From assembly GCF_000002235.5 (NCBI RefSeq), contig NW_022145603.1, positions 33,643,648 through 33,707,647 on the forward strand: 64,000 nucleotides of DNA. The letters run 5' to 3'. The notes beneath the pieces were generated by a model that ran no database searches, was not told the DNA's origin, and worked only from the letters and a program-made list of their open reading frames with translations. The DNA comes from Strongylocentrotus purpuratus. Its lineage: Eukaryota > Echinodermata > Echinoidea > Camarodonta > Strongylocentrotidae. The translations under genes were made by a program, and so were the position numbers. This document shows, piece after piece, positions 32,012 to 44,580 of this stretch (the first letter of the stretch is position 1; each line of letters starts with the position of its first letter).

Positions 32012-32420
32012 AAAAAGGTTGCTCTTAGTCGCTCTGAAATACAGGGAAGTGACGTTATGGGGAAAGGAAAAGGAAAAGGGAGCACTTATCAGAATGGAAA
32101 AGGAGCATGTGTCGGTTGTGAAAATGGGGCACTCCTCGGCTCTTTCCTGAAAAAGGGCACTCACCACAGATGAAAAGGGGCACTAATGAGAATGGAAAAG
32201 GGCATTTGTTGAAGGAAAAGGGGCATCTGTCGAATTGTTATAGGGGCATTTATCGGAGATTTAAAAAAAAAAGTTCATTAATGAAAAGGGGGTCTCTTTT
32301 AAAAACTAAAAGGGCATTTTTCTTACGTAAAAGGGGGAACTTTTGGGATACTCGAGAACAGTGCTCCCCCCAGGGAACGCCGCCTCTGAATATATTAATA
32401 AACACATGCACGAATGAATG
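32012..32420 (+). repeat. Degenerate AAAAGGGGCAC minisatellite element
   Basis: About a dozen loose units of the form AAAAGGGGCA(C/T)TTNTC follow one another. The leading 60 bp matches the reverse complement of 25330-25400, so this is one member of a dispersed family, here in plus orientation. Confidence 0.65.
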
Positions 32421-33587
32421 AAAAATAAAAGATGAAACAAGAGTGTATGATTGATGATCGATTGATTTGTCACAACATTTATTTTAGGTTCACTTTTTCG
32501 TCACAAACTTTTTTCATTCCCTCATGCAATAGTTTGTTTTTCTCTCTTTTTCCTATCATCATGTATGCGTGAGATCAGTGGGTGCTGGGGTTCCTGCAGT
32601 ACCCCCAGTGAGCGATTTTTTTTTTTATTCAACAGGTGCAATAACTCATAGAAATTGTTGTAAACCTTCAAATAATGAATTATCATCGACCCTCTCTCTT
32701 CATCTTTTGTCAGCTTGTGACAGAACCCATAAGTAGGCCTACGTTTTGTTAAGAGTTGTCAAAAGACGAGAACTATTTTCTCTTCTTTTTCATTCTTTAC
32801 CGGCGGGCACGTATACGTCTCAGGAATGTGTTTTTCTACGTTTTTCCCTCCTTTGCTTGTTTAATAGCACCCTCACACCCTCTCTAAAATCATTCCTCGA
32901 GCTCTGTTTATCATTCCTATAACCTTATATAACAAACGATTAGTTATCAGTATATCACTCTGCATACCCAGTGATATAATGATAACTATATAAAGAATAC
33001 AATTAATAGGGAATTGAAGGGGATTGGCCATTCGTATTTCGTTTCATTTGTCTCTCTTTTTCATATTTTAAAAGTGATTTATGACTCTTTTATGAGCTGT
33101 ATCCAAAACCAAACAACATCTATAAATCAACATGAAATCTTCTTCTTTTTTTTTAATTACACATGTACGAGTCTTTCTCTCATTTGTTTTTTTTTTCTTT
33201 CTTTCATCTTGGTTTCTTTTCTCCCATATTCTATATTTCTTCCATTCAGTTATTTATTTATTTATATTTCTTCCATTTTATTTTCTTGCTTACTTTCCGG
33301 CATATTTTCAATTCCACTGGCAGAACAGAACCCGCCTGATTTCCGTGGAAGGTGACGGTTTTGTGCCGGTGAAGCGAACAGCGATTAACATGGTGAAGTC
33401 CCGATGCGTCGCGCTAATCTGCGTTTTTGTTCACTTGAATCTCTCTTTTTACACAAATATCGCTCTTAATTGACGATGATTTTTTTATGGCATAAAAGAT
33501 GGATCCTAAAACTACGTATATGCTCTTTCGCAGGGGCGGCGTTTTCTTTTCATGACAGAGGGAGGGACGAAATGCGAGGGACGAGGG
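32421..33587. other. Spacer without a supported gene
   Basis: T/C-rich around 33130-33290. A short frame from 33390 (MVKSRCVALICVFVHLNLSF) looks hydrophobic like a signal peptide. It has no downstream partner that I can connect, so I do not call it. Confidence 0.35.
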
Positions 33588-33900
33588 AGCAGTGGCGTAA
33601 TGAGCAAAAATGTTTTTGGGGCAAAACAAAATCAAAATCACCTCTACTCTTACATGTTACGCAGGCCCTTGGAACGTTTTCAAATGGGGGGGGGGGGGGG
33701 GGGGAGGGTAAAGTATTTACGATCAGGTAGAGAACATTTTTGTTATTTTATTTGTCTAAACGCTGCACTATTGGGCCCTCCAGAGCCTAAAAGTGTGTTG
33801 CAGTCTTTAGTCAGTATTTGCTATGCATTTTTTGTTGCACTTTTCAAATTTTGAGGGGGGACAACCCCCCCCCCCCCCCTCCCTTATAAAAATTGGTCTC
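33588..33900. mobile_element. Fragment of a DNA element starting CAGTGGCGTAATGAGC
   Basis: CAGTGGCGTAATGAGCAAAA (near 33590) recurs near 55974 inside the 3.8 kb fold-back element. Both are followed by a G-run, ACATG and GCAGGCCC phrases. CAGTGGCG-type ends are common in cut-and-paste DNA elements. No transposase is visible. Confidence 0.5.
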
Positions 33901-34640
33901 CATTAAGCTGATTTCATTATACTCTACTCTGGCGTAAATTCGGCGAAACATACAAACTATAGCTAGCTCGAGCGAGCAGCATTGTGCAATTACAACGCTC
34001 TGTGCATGCGCCCACAGTGACTAATTTTTCAGGAGCTCAGGCACTGTGTATGCTTAGAATATTTCGTCGCGAATTTCGTCGAGGATTATTGTCGATGTCC
34101 CTTCTGGGTCACCATACTATGTGCATCTGGCTCCATTTTTAGTTATTTCGTACTGGAAGACTTCCATGGTTAAAAGTGATCTTGCTTATTCCCTCTCGTT
34201 CTAATGTTTTCTAACTGTTTCCGAGACATGCAATATCAATTTAGTCGGTCATAGTTCTATCTAGTTTTATAAATTATGTTTCATGGTATTTCTCTTCTTT
34301 TTTTTTTTTTAGAAAAAAGCTTTTTAAGCAACGATTGCTGAGTAATATCGACACTCATACGCCATTGCTGCTCTTTAATACTACTATGACAAGCAGTACC
34401 AAATTAATTTATTTCCGGACTCATGACAAATTCGTTAAACAGTTCATTGCACTCTGTTGAGTCCACTGTTCGCAGTAATTAAACAGAGAGAGAAAGAAGT
34501 GAACATTCTCACCATTAACGACGATGTATCATTATTAATCTGAATTGTTCATCGTCTCTACAACGCTATTTGAATAAACAAAATGTCCGTCTAAATGTCA
34601 TGCTTCCTGGGAGAAGTTTCAATTGCCTTTAAGATATTTC
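33901..34640. other. No gene seen
   Basis: Mixed AT-rich spacer containing the CGTCGCGAATTTCGTCG phrase near 34066. No coding frame, RNA gene or clear element is supported. Confidence 0.35.
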
Positions 34641-34644
34641 TTGC

Positions 34645-34860
34645 TTGGACCCAGTAGATTCCGCTGTTTCTTCCGACCAAAAAATAGCAAGATATAGATC
34701 TAAAGGGGAAAGACTCAAAAAGAGAAGAACAAACAATGTGCAGAGTATGACAGAAGAAGATGCAGCCATGCTGGATAAATACTATGGAGAAGGCCTGCCG
34801 TGTCCCTCGTTCAAGTCAGCAGTTCGGGTTCGGGTCACTCATCCCGCCGCTGAATTTTAA
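34645..34860 (+). other. Open frame of about 70 residues, possible orphan exon
   Basis: The frame reads VSSDQKIARYRSKGERLKKR, then SMTEEDAAMLDKYYGEG, and ends VTHPAAEF before a stop. It has no ATG. Its composition (Lys/Arg-rich, then acidic) looks more protein-like than the surrounding frames. I do not recognise a family. It may be an exon, an old element fragment or chance. Confidence 0.25.
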
Positions 34861-35625
34861 AAAGTGAATTGTATCTTGTTAGTGGTAGTTTATTTAGCAA
34901 TACCAAAGTGTTTAATGATATATAAATTGAAGGAAAGTTAAAGGTAAGAGCACAGTTTTTTTTTTTTTTTTTTTTTTTTTTTTGGTGGTGGGGGGGGGGG
35001 GGGGGGTCCAGTGTTTGTGGAAAGTTTTAGCAACGGCTCTGCCGCTGAAAAATTGGGGGGGGGGGATAGCAATTTTTTCAATTTTTTTTTTGCCCCAGCA
35101 ATTGGAAAATTACGTCGTCAGCTATTTCGTTCAGTGGCTTGCGGGGGGATCTTTTTGTTTGTTTGCCTCCTTCAGCTTAATTTTTTGTTTTGTTGTTGTT
35201 GCAACAATTAACCCCCCCCCCCCTGCATTCGCGCCTGACATCTTCATTTAAGATCAACTGCCGCACAGTCAGCCAACAATGGTCACCTGATCATCAATGC
35301 TGTAAGTAAACCAAGAATTATCAAGTATATGTGAGGGTTGAAACTTTATTTGGCTGCAATTCTCCCTCAGAAGGAATCTAATATGAAAGACACATCTGAT
35401 TATGAGCAAACACGATTTCAAAGACAATATAATACATTCAAATGGCTGAATAATTTCATCAGGATGGTATGGAATGTTGGAAATAGGTTCTGACCAAAGC
35501 GGCATCCCTAATGGCAATTGCAAAAAAAACCTGTCAGCTAGCTTCAGTTGTAAATGTTCACTTTTTGTCTTCTTCCGTCGTCCGTATTAAAACATTTGAC
35601 ATTTCAACTTTTTCTCAACATTGCA
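34861..35625. other. Spacer with T-run and G-run
   Basis: A T-run (about 34956-34983) passes into a G-run (about 34988-35007), with other C and G homopolymers near 35055 and 35213. No gene is visible. Confidence 0.5.
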
Positions 35626-35935
35626 TTGCTGGATTTTAACCAAACTTGAAAGGAATCCTCCTTCGGCAAGGGAGATCTTAATTCGTTCAGATAGGGTACG
35701 TACCCCCCCCCCCCCCCCAAAGAGGGACCTGGGGCAGCACCCCCAAAGTTCCTCAGTGGCAGTACTTGCATATTATCTTCTTCCCATGGCTAGATTCTAA
35801 CCAAAATTTGTAGGAATCATATGTAGCAAAGGGATATCTTAAGTTTTTGTAAATAGGGTATATGCTCCCCAGGGACCTTGGGGGCAGTATGCCCTATTTA
35901 AGTTTCCTAGTAATCCAGAAATACCATCTCTCAAA
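35626..35935. repeat. Two-unit tandem repeat of about 155 bp
   Basis: Phrases like GATTTTAACCAAACTTGAAA and GATTCTAACCAAAATTTGTA, each followed by GGAATC, AAGGGATATCTTAA, ATAGGGTA and GGGACCTNGGGGCAG, occur twice about 155 bp apart. Similar degenerate tandem repeats are common in invertebrate spacers. Confidence 0.65.
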
Positions 35936-36118
35936 ACGGTTGAAGGAAGGATGTGAGACCCCTCATATCATCAGTTCAGAGTGTAAGGTCCGTCGACCTC
36001 TTGTGCTTCCAATTCCTTGTCATCTCTTTACCCTTTAATCACCTTCTTCTCTGTATCCTCTTATTCTATACTCTTCACATAATTATTATTATTCGACTTT
36101 TGTTATGTTTCTATGTAG

Positions 36119-36217
36119 GGAGACCGTACAAATTTGATTTCTCAGTTTACCAAGACAATGATATATTTGCTTTATATAGCTTCACATCTTTTAGCACAGT
36201 TTGCTCAGTATAAATAG
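36119..36217 (+). other. Possible orphan exon
   Basis: A TTTCTATGTAG acceptor is followed by an open stretch (GDRTNLISQFTKTMIYLLYI, then ASHLLAQFAQYK) and a GTGAGTAT donor after 36217. It does not splice in frame onto the 37.07 kb candidate. Function unknown; it may be chance. Confidence 0.2.
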
Positions 36218-37065
36218 TGAGTATCAGTCAGACAATCCAGCTCTTCTTTCTCAATTTTGTTTTCCTATTTGCTTCTTTTTAGCTTCTTAATGAGATGTGA
36301 AAACAAGATGGCTGAGTGGTTTGACAATTCATTTCAAAATAGAAACTCATGAATTTTAATATCTTACTATAATGACTGCAAATAAAAATGAAATGGCCCA
36401 TCCTTTGTTCCTAAAGTGGGCCGTAAAACAATTGCTGAAAATGAGCCGTCCCTTGGATTAAATATGAACAAATTGGGTTAAACATGCTATGATCTGTTAG
36501 CGAAAAATGAAGTACATACTGTAGGCCTTTTTGTAAATAAGGCACATGGACAATTAAAATGTGGGATACACCTGTTCTACTCTACAATAACTTCTCTTTA
36601 TTAAACTACAAACCTCTTTTGTTTCTCTCAGTCGAGTTGAGATGCTCTGGGTTTGTCCTGGTCAATCTTTAAAAGTTGAGCTTTTATTTTAATGAATGTT
36701 GTTTTATCATATGCTGTGAATCACATGTATCTATGTATGTATCTATCTTTAGTCAATGTTTACATGATGTGCTACATGCATTATCTATCTTTTTAATCTG
36801 ACTCACTTTTTGTCTGATTTACAAGTTTGTTGTCACTTTTAGCTACTGTTTTAGTACACGATCAAGGAATTAACTTAATGTCAATTTATAACCCTTAATT
36901 TTATATTAATGACATATGTTTTGAAATACCCGTACATTTTTTCTCCAATATTTCATTCCTTCAAAAGAAGTAACTTGTTCATATTTTTATCTTGCCCAAT
37001 TTCTCTCTCTCTCTCTTTATGTCTCCCTCCCATCTCTCTGTCTCTATCTCTCTGTCTCTCTGTAG

Positions 37066-37191
37066 ATTATTGAGTCTATGAGTACCAGTCTGTGTGGGTG
37101 TGAAGAGACCAAAGCAGAGACTGTATCCAAGCTGAAATGCATGGTGTATGATCACTTTGATAACCCTACCATTATGAAAGATTCTATCTAA
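37066..37191 (+). other. Possible terminal exon
   Basis: A strong polypyrimidine tract and CTCTGTAG acceptor precede 41 open codons (IIESMSTSLCGCEETKAETV, then KLKCMVYDHFDNPTIM) ending at a TAA. The composition is protein-like. I do not recognise the family, and no upstream exon joins it in frame with confidence. Confidence 0.3.
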
Positions 37192-37899
37192 GATGTAACT
37201 AAATATGTGTCATGTATTAATTATAATTGTGATATTATGATCAAATATCTATAATTCTCGGTTTCGTTTTTTCTGGGACGCACTGTATAATGTAAGACGT
37301 ATAATGCTCAACCAGATCTATGATGTCGAGCTCAACGAGTTCCCTGATTGTTGTTTCAACCTTCTCACGTGATTTGCTATCTATCGTTAAAAAAAAGTTT
37401 TCACCTAAATCAAATTAATCTTAATATTATATTAAAAATCTCAAATGAGGGAGTGTAAAACAAGAAACGTTTTGAAGTCATATTTGAAGTCTCATTTACT
37501 TGAAACTCCAAATGAACTATTATAGTACCAAAGATGATGATACAAATCAAGCCCCGGTATTATATTTGCCGTTTAATTACATTCTTAGTAAAATCATAAC
37601 TTTGATTATTTTAAAGTGATTTTGAAATGTCGATATCTATAGGTTAAGACAAAGTGGCGCATAACCGTAAAGCGGGCCTTATACTTTACTACAAACATCA
37701 ATTACCCTTAAACTCTATCTCTGCTTTTTGTACCAAATGTTTAAGAAAGTAAAACCACTGACGATAAAATGACTTCATGTTAATTTGAAAAATGTCAATT
37801 TGCAAACAGAAACAGCACATTACTAATTACAATATTAAAGAAGTAGCTATGTAGGATGGGCTTTCTTTGATATATACTCATATTTAATATTCACACAAG

Positions 37900-39212
37900 C
37901 AGGTCTGCGAGGTCTTTGAGCAAAAGTGAGCTTTGTTGAAAATAGCTTGAGGTTTAATATCACTATTTATTTTTTAAAGTAGATCAATTAACTGCTGGCA
38001 ATTATCGCCAAACATTATACCAGAAATGCCATCGTAACTCTCAATAAATAAAATCTATAATTCTCTTTAAAATATCTTAATACATCATCGAGTTGTTCCT
38101 TGACTTCTTGAGGACATTCGATACCGTTAATTATAAAATACTTTATACAAACTTCCTTACCTTGGCATCAGACAGAATGCATGAGATTGGTTTAAGAGTT
38201 GTCTTACTGTTAGAGTACATTTACAACCGTAAACAAATTAAAATCTTTCACTTAACCTGTTACCTGTGGAGTTCAACAAGGCTAAATCCTTAGTCCTCTA
38301 TTATAAATAGTTTATAAAAAATGATACCTTAGAATTCCAGATGTTCTTACACTAATTCTCTTTGCTTTTAAGCTTGTGAATGCATTAAATACTGAACTTT
38401 AAAAAGTACGAATTTGATTAAGCCAATAAAAATAATTTTAATTTGAAAAGAAGAATTACATGATTTTCAGGTACTCATTGCGGTATCTGCTTGATCAAAT
38501 CTTTATAGTCCTGAAAATAGAAAAAGTTTAAAGTATATTGAGGTCTTACAATAAAAAATTAACAATAACTTATCATGGAATCCACATATTGGTAACGTTT
38601 GGAACTCTGCCAAGAGAAATTGCAGTCATTAACGAACTTAAACAAATTATAATCTTACCAAGTTTGAATTTTATAGTTCTTGGATGGCGAAATGTAGTAC
38701 AAAAGAGACTTGATGAAATTATGCTCCTCCAGAAATAATCTTTGGGAATTATTTGTAATATTTCCTTTAAAGCACATACTGATACATTATATATACAGTA
38801 TCTCATTCATCGCATTCTTGAGATAACTGACCTTTATCAATTAATTTAAAACTGGAAATAATATACCTTTTGTCTTGAAGAAGTGAAGAATATTGCTTTA
38901 CTTACATACAATACTGGACAAATTTAATGATTATCACTTGCGAAAAAGCAGAATGGTTGTGGATTTTAAGATTAAAGTAATTCACAGAAACTGAGATGGA
39001 ATTCTTTAGCTATAAACAAGCTTTAACTTTAGAGAGTTAAAATCACTTGTTGGAAACTTTGTACTGAACTCTTACTGATTTAATCTACTCTTTACTTTGT
39101 CTATTCTTCACATCTTTGACTGTACATTGTTTATATCTTTTCTCGTGGGTAACTGTATCTGTATATTTCATCTGTATATATTGTACATACATATAATAAA
39201 TTATAAAAAAAT
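37900..39212 (+). mobile_element. Heavily decayed LINE (reverse transcriptase 3' half)
   Basis: Remnants of a reverse transcriptase are readable: FLDFLRTFDTVNYKILYT (about 38094-38150, compare F-x-D-F-S-K-A-F-D-T-V-N-H), YIYNRKQIKIFHLTC and, near 38565-38640, a stretch like LSWNPHI...AKRNC. Many stops and shifts break it. The 3' end is AT-rich and stops at about 39212. Confidence 0.7.
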
Positions 39213-39420
39213 TATATTATTTCATTTCATTTCATTTCATTTCATTTCTTTATCGTGTCCATAAAGGATAATTGTTTATATGCACATGAACAATCTTGCT
39301 TCAACATATGAACATAGGAACAACATATAATTTGCCCTAGCCTTTCCTATTAAATTAATCAATTTACTGTTATGGACACATTAAAAAAAATACAAGATTA
39401 GATATAAAGAACAAAAGCAA
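39213..39420 (-). mobile_element. Probable LINE 3' end with (GAAAT)n tail
   Basis: Repeated TTTCA units at 39219-39247 read as a GAAAT microsatellite at the 3' end of a minus-strand element. It is followed by TTTATCGTGTCCATAAAGGA. Only the tail can be recognised. Confidence 0.4.
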
Positions 39421-39534
39421 GATCAGCCTTATCTTTTAAATAAGGCCTCGGTTCTCTCCCATAGGATAACTATCTTTAAAATAACTGCACACAAAAAAAT
39501 ATTACGACCCTGAATATAGCCTGCAATACAATCA

Positions 39535-40672
39535 GCTAATATTAATCTTCTAAGGGGGTCATTACAGGGGTGTTGTCTGTGAATCATAGGAGGAGGGGGA
39601 TTCGAGCCAATATCAATCTTCTAAGGGGGGAGTCATTACAGGGGTTGTTGTCTGTGAATCATAGGAGGAGGGGGATTCGAGCCAATATCAATCTTCTAAG
39701 GGGGGGAGTCATTACAGGGGTTGTTGTCTGGGAATCATAAGAGGAGGGGGATTCGAGGTGATATTAATCTTCTAAGGGGGGGGGGGGTCATTACAGGGGT
39801 TGTTGTCTGTGAATCATAGGAGGAGGGGGGATTCGAGCTAATATTAATCTTCTAAGGGGGTCATTGCAGGGGTTGTTGTCTGTGAATCATAGGAGGAAGG
39901 GGATTCGAGCTAATATTAATCTTCTAAGGGGGTGTCATTGCAGGGGTTGTTGTCTGTGAATCATAGGAGGAGGGGGATTCGAGCTAATATTAATCTTCTA
40001 AGGGGGTGTCATTGCAGGGGTTGTTGTCTGTGAATCATAGGAGGAGGGGGATTCGAGGTGATATTAATCTTCTAAGGGGGGGGGGGTCATTGCAGGGGTT
40101 GTTGTCTGTGAATCATAGGAGGAGGGGGATTCGAGCTAATATTAATCTTCTAAGGGGGGGTCATTGCAGGGGTTGTTGTCTGTGAATCATAGGAGGAGGG
40201 GGATTCGAGCTAATATTAATCTTCTAAGGGGGGGGGGGGTCATTGCAGGGGTTGTTGTCTGTGAATCATAGGAGGAGGGGGATTCGAGGTGATATTAATC
40301 TTCTAAGGGGGGTCATTACAGGGGTTGTTGTCTGTGAATCATAGGAGGAGGGGGATTCGAGCTAATATTAATCTTCTAAGGGGGGGGGGGGGTCATTGCA
40401 GGGGTTGTTGTCTGTGAATCATAGGAGGAAGGGGATTCGAGGTGATATTAATCTTCTAAGGGGGGTCATTACAGGGGTTGTTGTCTGTGAATCATAGGAG
40501 GAGGGGGGATTCGAGGTGATATTAATCTTCTAAGGGGGGGGGGGGGGGGTCATTACAGGGGTTGTTGTCTGTGAATCATAGGAGGAAGGGGGTTCGAGGT
40601 GATATTAATCTTCTAAGGGGGGTCATTACAGGGTTGTTGTCTGTGAATCATAGGAGGAAGGGAGTTCGAGGT
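39535..40672. repeat. Minisatellite, about 15 units of 72-84 bp with variable G-runs
   Basis: The unit is GATATTAATCTTCTAA, a G-run of 5 to about 15, TCATTACAGGGGTTGTTGTC, TGTGAATCATAGGAGGA, then GGGGATTCGAG. TGAATCATAGGAGG or a close form occurs at about 39580, 39657, 39733, 39812, 39884, 39958, 40033, 40109, 40185, 40262, 40337, 40421, 40489, 40573 and 40646. Length differences come mostly from the G-run. Sub-variants (GAGCTAAT versus GAGGTGAT) alternate, suggesting higher-order duplication. The array lies 1.2 kb beyond the 3' end of gene 2. Confidence 0.95.
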
Positions 40673-41873
40673 GATTAACAAAGGATTAGTTACCCGTGGG
40701 AAATGGTGGAGAGGGTCATTGTTGTAATATAAAACGCTAAACTGAATATATACTATGCATCTTACGATAGTTTCCAAGTAAATTCAACATTAAAATCAAA
40801 GTATTTTTGATGCATCTGTATTCCATATATCACATTGTCAATGTCTCATGATTATACTGTGCAAATTAATTCATATTTTGAAATATTGGACAAGAAAACA
40901 TTCATTAAAAAAACCCTTACAATTAGCGATATAATTTACCATTAATAAGTTCAGTGAAGAAAAAAAGGTGATATATTAAATCTAGTCATCTTTTCCCACG
41001 TAATGGTTTAGGTTAATATGACTGGCCTAGTGCATGTACATTTCTTTGGGGATAATTTCTGGGCTCAAACATACTATTTATACCACACCAAGAACACTTC
41101 GCACTGTCAAAGATATTTTTGTCGCTTAAAAGCATAACAAGTTTAAAACAATGAGTCCATAATTATAGTTTATCCCATCTTTTCAATACTTACAGATAAT
41201 ACAGATTACAGAAATGAATAATATTTTGGGGATTGATAAGTTACGTAATATATTTATAGGACGGATGTTAGTTTATAGAACTCAAACATTCCGTCTATGG
41301 TATTACTAAATACTACATATATTCTATAGGGTCTATAGGGATAGAGTTATAGTAACAACAACAAAATAGAGACCTCAGTCTTAATGCACAATGCGCGTCA
41401 AACAACGATTTCCTCCTTGTTAAATATCTTCTTTTTTTTAATCGGTATATAAGGGAAAATGCTCTCTAAATGACTCTGGAACACTTTTGAATAAATCATA
41501 TGTTCACTGTTGAATCGCTCAATCATGAAATATATACATGTTGGTCATCTTTTTATTCAAACTTCAGATTTACAAATTTTGTTGTATACATGGAAGCTTT
41601 TTTTTCCGAATGGAAATTATAAAAGGGAACTTTACAATTGGATTGATAGCCCAGTCTAATTGAGTCAAAATGGTAACTAAAGCAAGTCACCCATGTGATC
41701 ATCCCTTTGAACATGGTGAAAATATTTGAAGAGTTTATTTTTATGTATCTTCGTTCCAATTGCGATGTATTTCATTTCCCATAACAAAAATTACTTACCA
41801 ACTATAATCGCACAAACCTAATTAAAATTAGAAGACGTAGGAAATCATCTTCATAAAAGGTAAGTATTTCCAC
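40673..41873. other. 3' flank of gene 2
   Basis: Paralogy to the 3' flank of gene 1 begins near 41300. The part before it is unrelated AT-rich sequence. No gene is visible. Confidence 0.5.
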
Positions 41874-43414
41874 TCAAAGCTTTACATGAATTGAAACCTC
41901 GATGTTCTTCTCTTCCGGTATCTTGCTCATGCTGACAAGGACAACATCAGTTGCTGCTGACGAGGACGTATTCTTAGAGCTATGCGTGCCGCTACTAGAT
42001 GTGGTAACATCTTGTCTCCTGACTCTTGCTGCAAGACAGGTCAGTCCCCACTGCTTACGAACCATTGGTTTCCGAACACAGTAGAGCAGGAAGATGAACA
42101 GTCCTTGAAATGAGTTCAGCACAATGAAGATGGGCTCAATCACCTGGGATAAAATGGAATAAAGATAATCATTACGAAAATGTGGCGGTTGAAACATAAG
42201 TATTATTACGTCTTTATACTCGGTTTTACGTCTTTCTAACGGTTCCCTGTTCGAACACTCAACCTCGAGCACATTATATGATATGAATGTATATTAGTTT
42301 TTATATTTCTAAACTTTCCTGTATAAGGCCAAATAAAAAAAATTAAAAAAAATGTTTAGCGTCCTTTTTTTTTCGAAAAATAGGAAGGAGGAGGCCCTTT
42401 TTTTTTTTTTTTTTCTTTCAAAATGGCCGCTCGGTACATTTTCCCTGACAGTCGGGTTATGTTTTTAGATGGCCGCCGACATTTTCTTTTTCTTTTTTTT
42501 TAATTTCAAAAAAAAAAAGTAGGAGGCGGCCCCCCAAAAGGAAGCGGGCGGGGACGCCAAACATGTTTATTTTTACATGGCCTAAACTATAAACTTTTAC
42601 AAGTTTTACAGTAGAAAATGCAATCAATTTATGCTTCTCTTATGGATATTGTTTTTTCTACTGCACCTGACTGAATTCTCGAATCATGAGGAAGTATCCA
42701 GTGATCCATGTAAGACCAAGCAGAAGGAGGATACAGATTGCATTTTGAACCCGTTCGATGCTCTCTCTACGTTCCACCTTGGCCTCTCTCTTGACCCGAC
42801 CAGCGACATTAGAAGACTTCATCAGTTGACGGACGACGAGGGCAAAGATGACGACGTTGAACAGGATGATGATTGTCATGGGAATAAGGAGACCACCGAT
42901 TTGAGCCCACAGTTGGAGAAAACATCTAGAGGTCAAGTAAAATTAAAATTGAACAAATTAGAGAGAACAATCCCCAGCGTCAAATTATAATAATACACTA
43001 ATCTTTGGTACACCTCAATCTTATTACTATTAGGTATTTGGCATCACCTGCGCCTGGCAGGTGAAAAGCGAACTGAATCACTGTAACCCTCGTCTCATCT
43101 AATCGAGAGTGTGAAGGGGGACCACTACACCGGGGTTTCCCCCATTCAAATACGAATAGTGCGGTTGGTTCTAAACTTGCAAAGTTTGTGACTCTCCTCT
43201 ACAGGGGGTCACCATTTAACATCCAACCCAATAGACGGAGTGTTCTCCAATTAAACAAAGCGTGCGTCTATGAAATAGGGGTGGGGCTCGTTAGCACACA
43301 ACGCAAGCTGCAGTCATCCGCCCCTGGTTTGGACTCGAATTTTGGTACTTTAGGCAGAGGCTTTACCGACTGAGCCATTTCTACACAGGTATTTGAAATA
43401 ATAATAATAATAAC

Positions 43415-43462
<48 letters not shown>

Positions 43463-44535
43463 TATAATAATAATAATATGTCTTGTTTACCCAGGGAGCC
43501 TCATCAGTATTCATACTGTTCTCCCTGAGGGCCCTGCAGTCATATTTCATATTTCAAATCCTGTGGCATGTATTTTTTTAATTGAGCGAACCATACCAGA
43601 CCGAGATGGCTTTTTGAAGCCAAATTTATTAAAAGAGATGGAACGCTGTATGAAAATCAAATGTGCTGCAATAATTTTTTTTAAATAAATATAACAATAA
43701 ATTGTCGTAGAAATATGCTCCGTCCTATTGTCTTAATAAAGCTCTATTTTTGTTTATTATTACCTTGTCACGAAAGGCCCAACTGTTCGTGTTATAATAC
43801 CACAACACATTGTAAAATATATTTCTGTTTAGAGATTATGATATTAACAGGTTTGTAAACTACTCACAGATCTTCGTGCGCGTATTTGTCCTGGGCAATG
43901 GCTCCAGTTATAATGACAATCATTGCAGGAATACCTTAAATAATAATAAAAAAAGGGGGAAAGACAATTATGATTAATTATATTTCACGTGTCAATGGAC
44001 AGTTTTAAGGTCTTTCCCTAAGGTTAAGATAAAATGCCTGTTTGCAATCGCCAATTGTGTGATTTAAGCAAAGTGAAAGGAAAGGGTGCAGATGGTCATT
44101 GTTATTACAATCGCTAAGATAACATAGCAATGGGGTCATGTGTCTTCTAGAGTACAACGATCAATATGTTGATCACTCGACAGATGTAAAGATCTTATTT
44201 AAATGGAAAACCGTTTTGAACGATTATATAGACATCACAAATGGCCTGCCCAAGATGCGACCATGCATCTAAAACTTTTACGCTGTAAAGCCATGATACT
44301 GTGAAATTAAGTATCAATAGCGTCGGCAAAATTCACCCTGCCGTTTCAGATAATCATAACAAATGTCACATATTTTGAAAAAGATGGCGATGAAAGCCTT
44401 TCACGAAGAAGAAATCATGCATGCATATAGCAATCTTTGAATACAACTCTTTTAAATGCAGGTAATTTAATATTATTGTTGTTGGTGTAAATTTCATATG
44501 TATTTTATTATATAAACCATTCTAAATTATATAAA

Positions 44536-44580
<45 letters not shown>

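Noticed and set aside
33014-33473. Overlapping Phe/Leu/Ser-rich frames of 113 codons
   Set aside because: They translate a T/C-rich low-complexity stretch in two frames at once, with no domain.
39535-40672. Regularly spaced repeats that could suggest a CRISPR array
   Set aside because: The whole unit repeats with no unique spacers, the context is an animal genome and there are no cas genes. It is a minisatellite.
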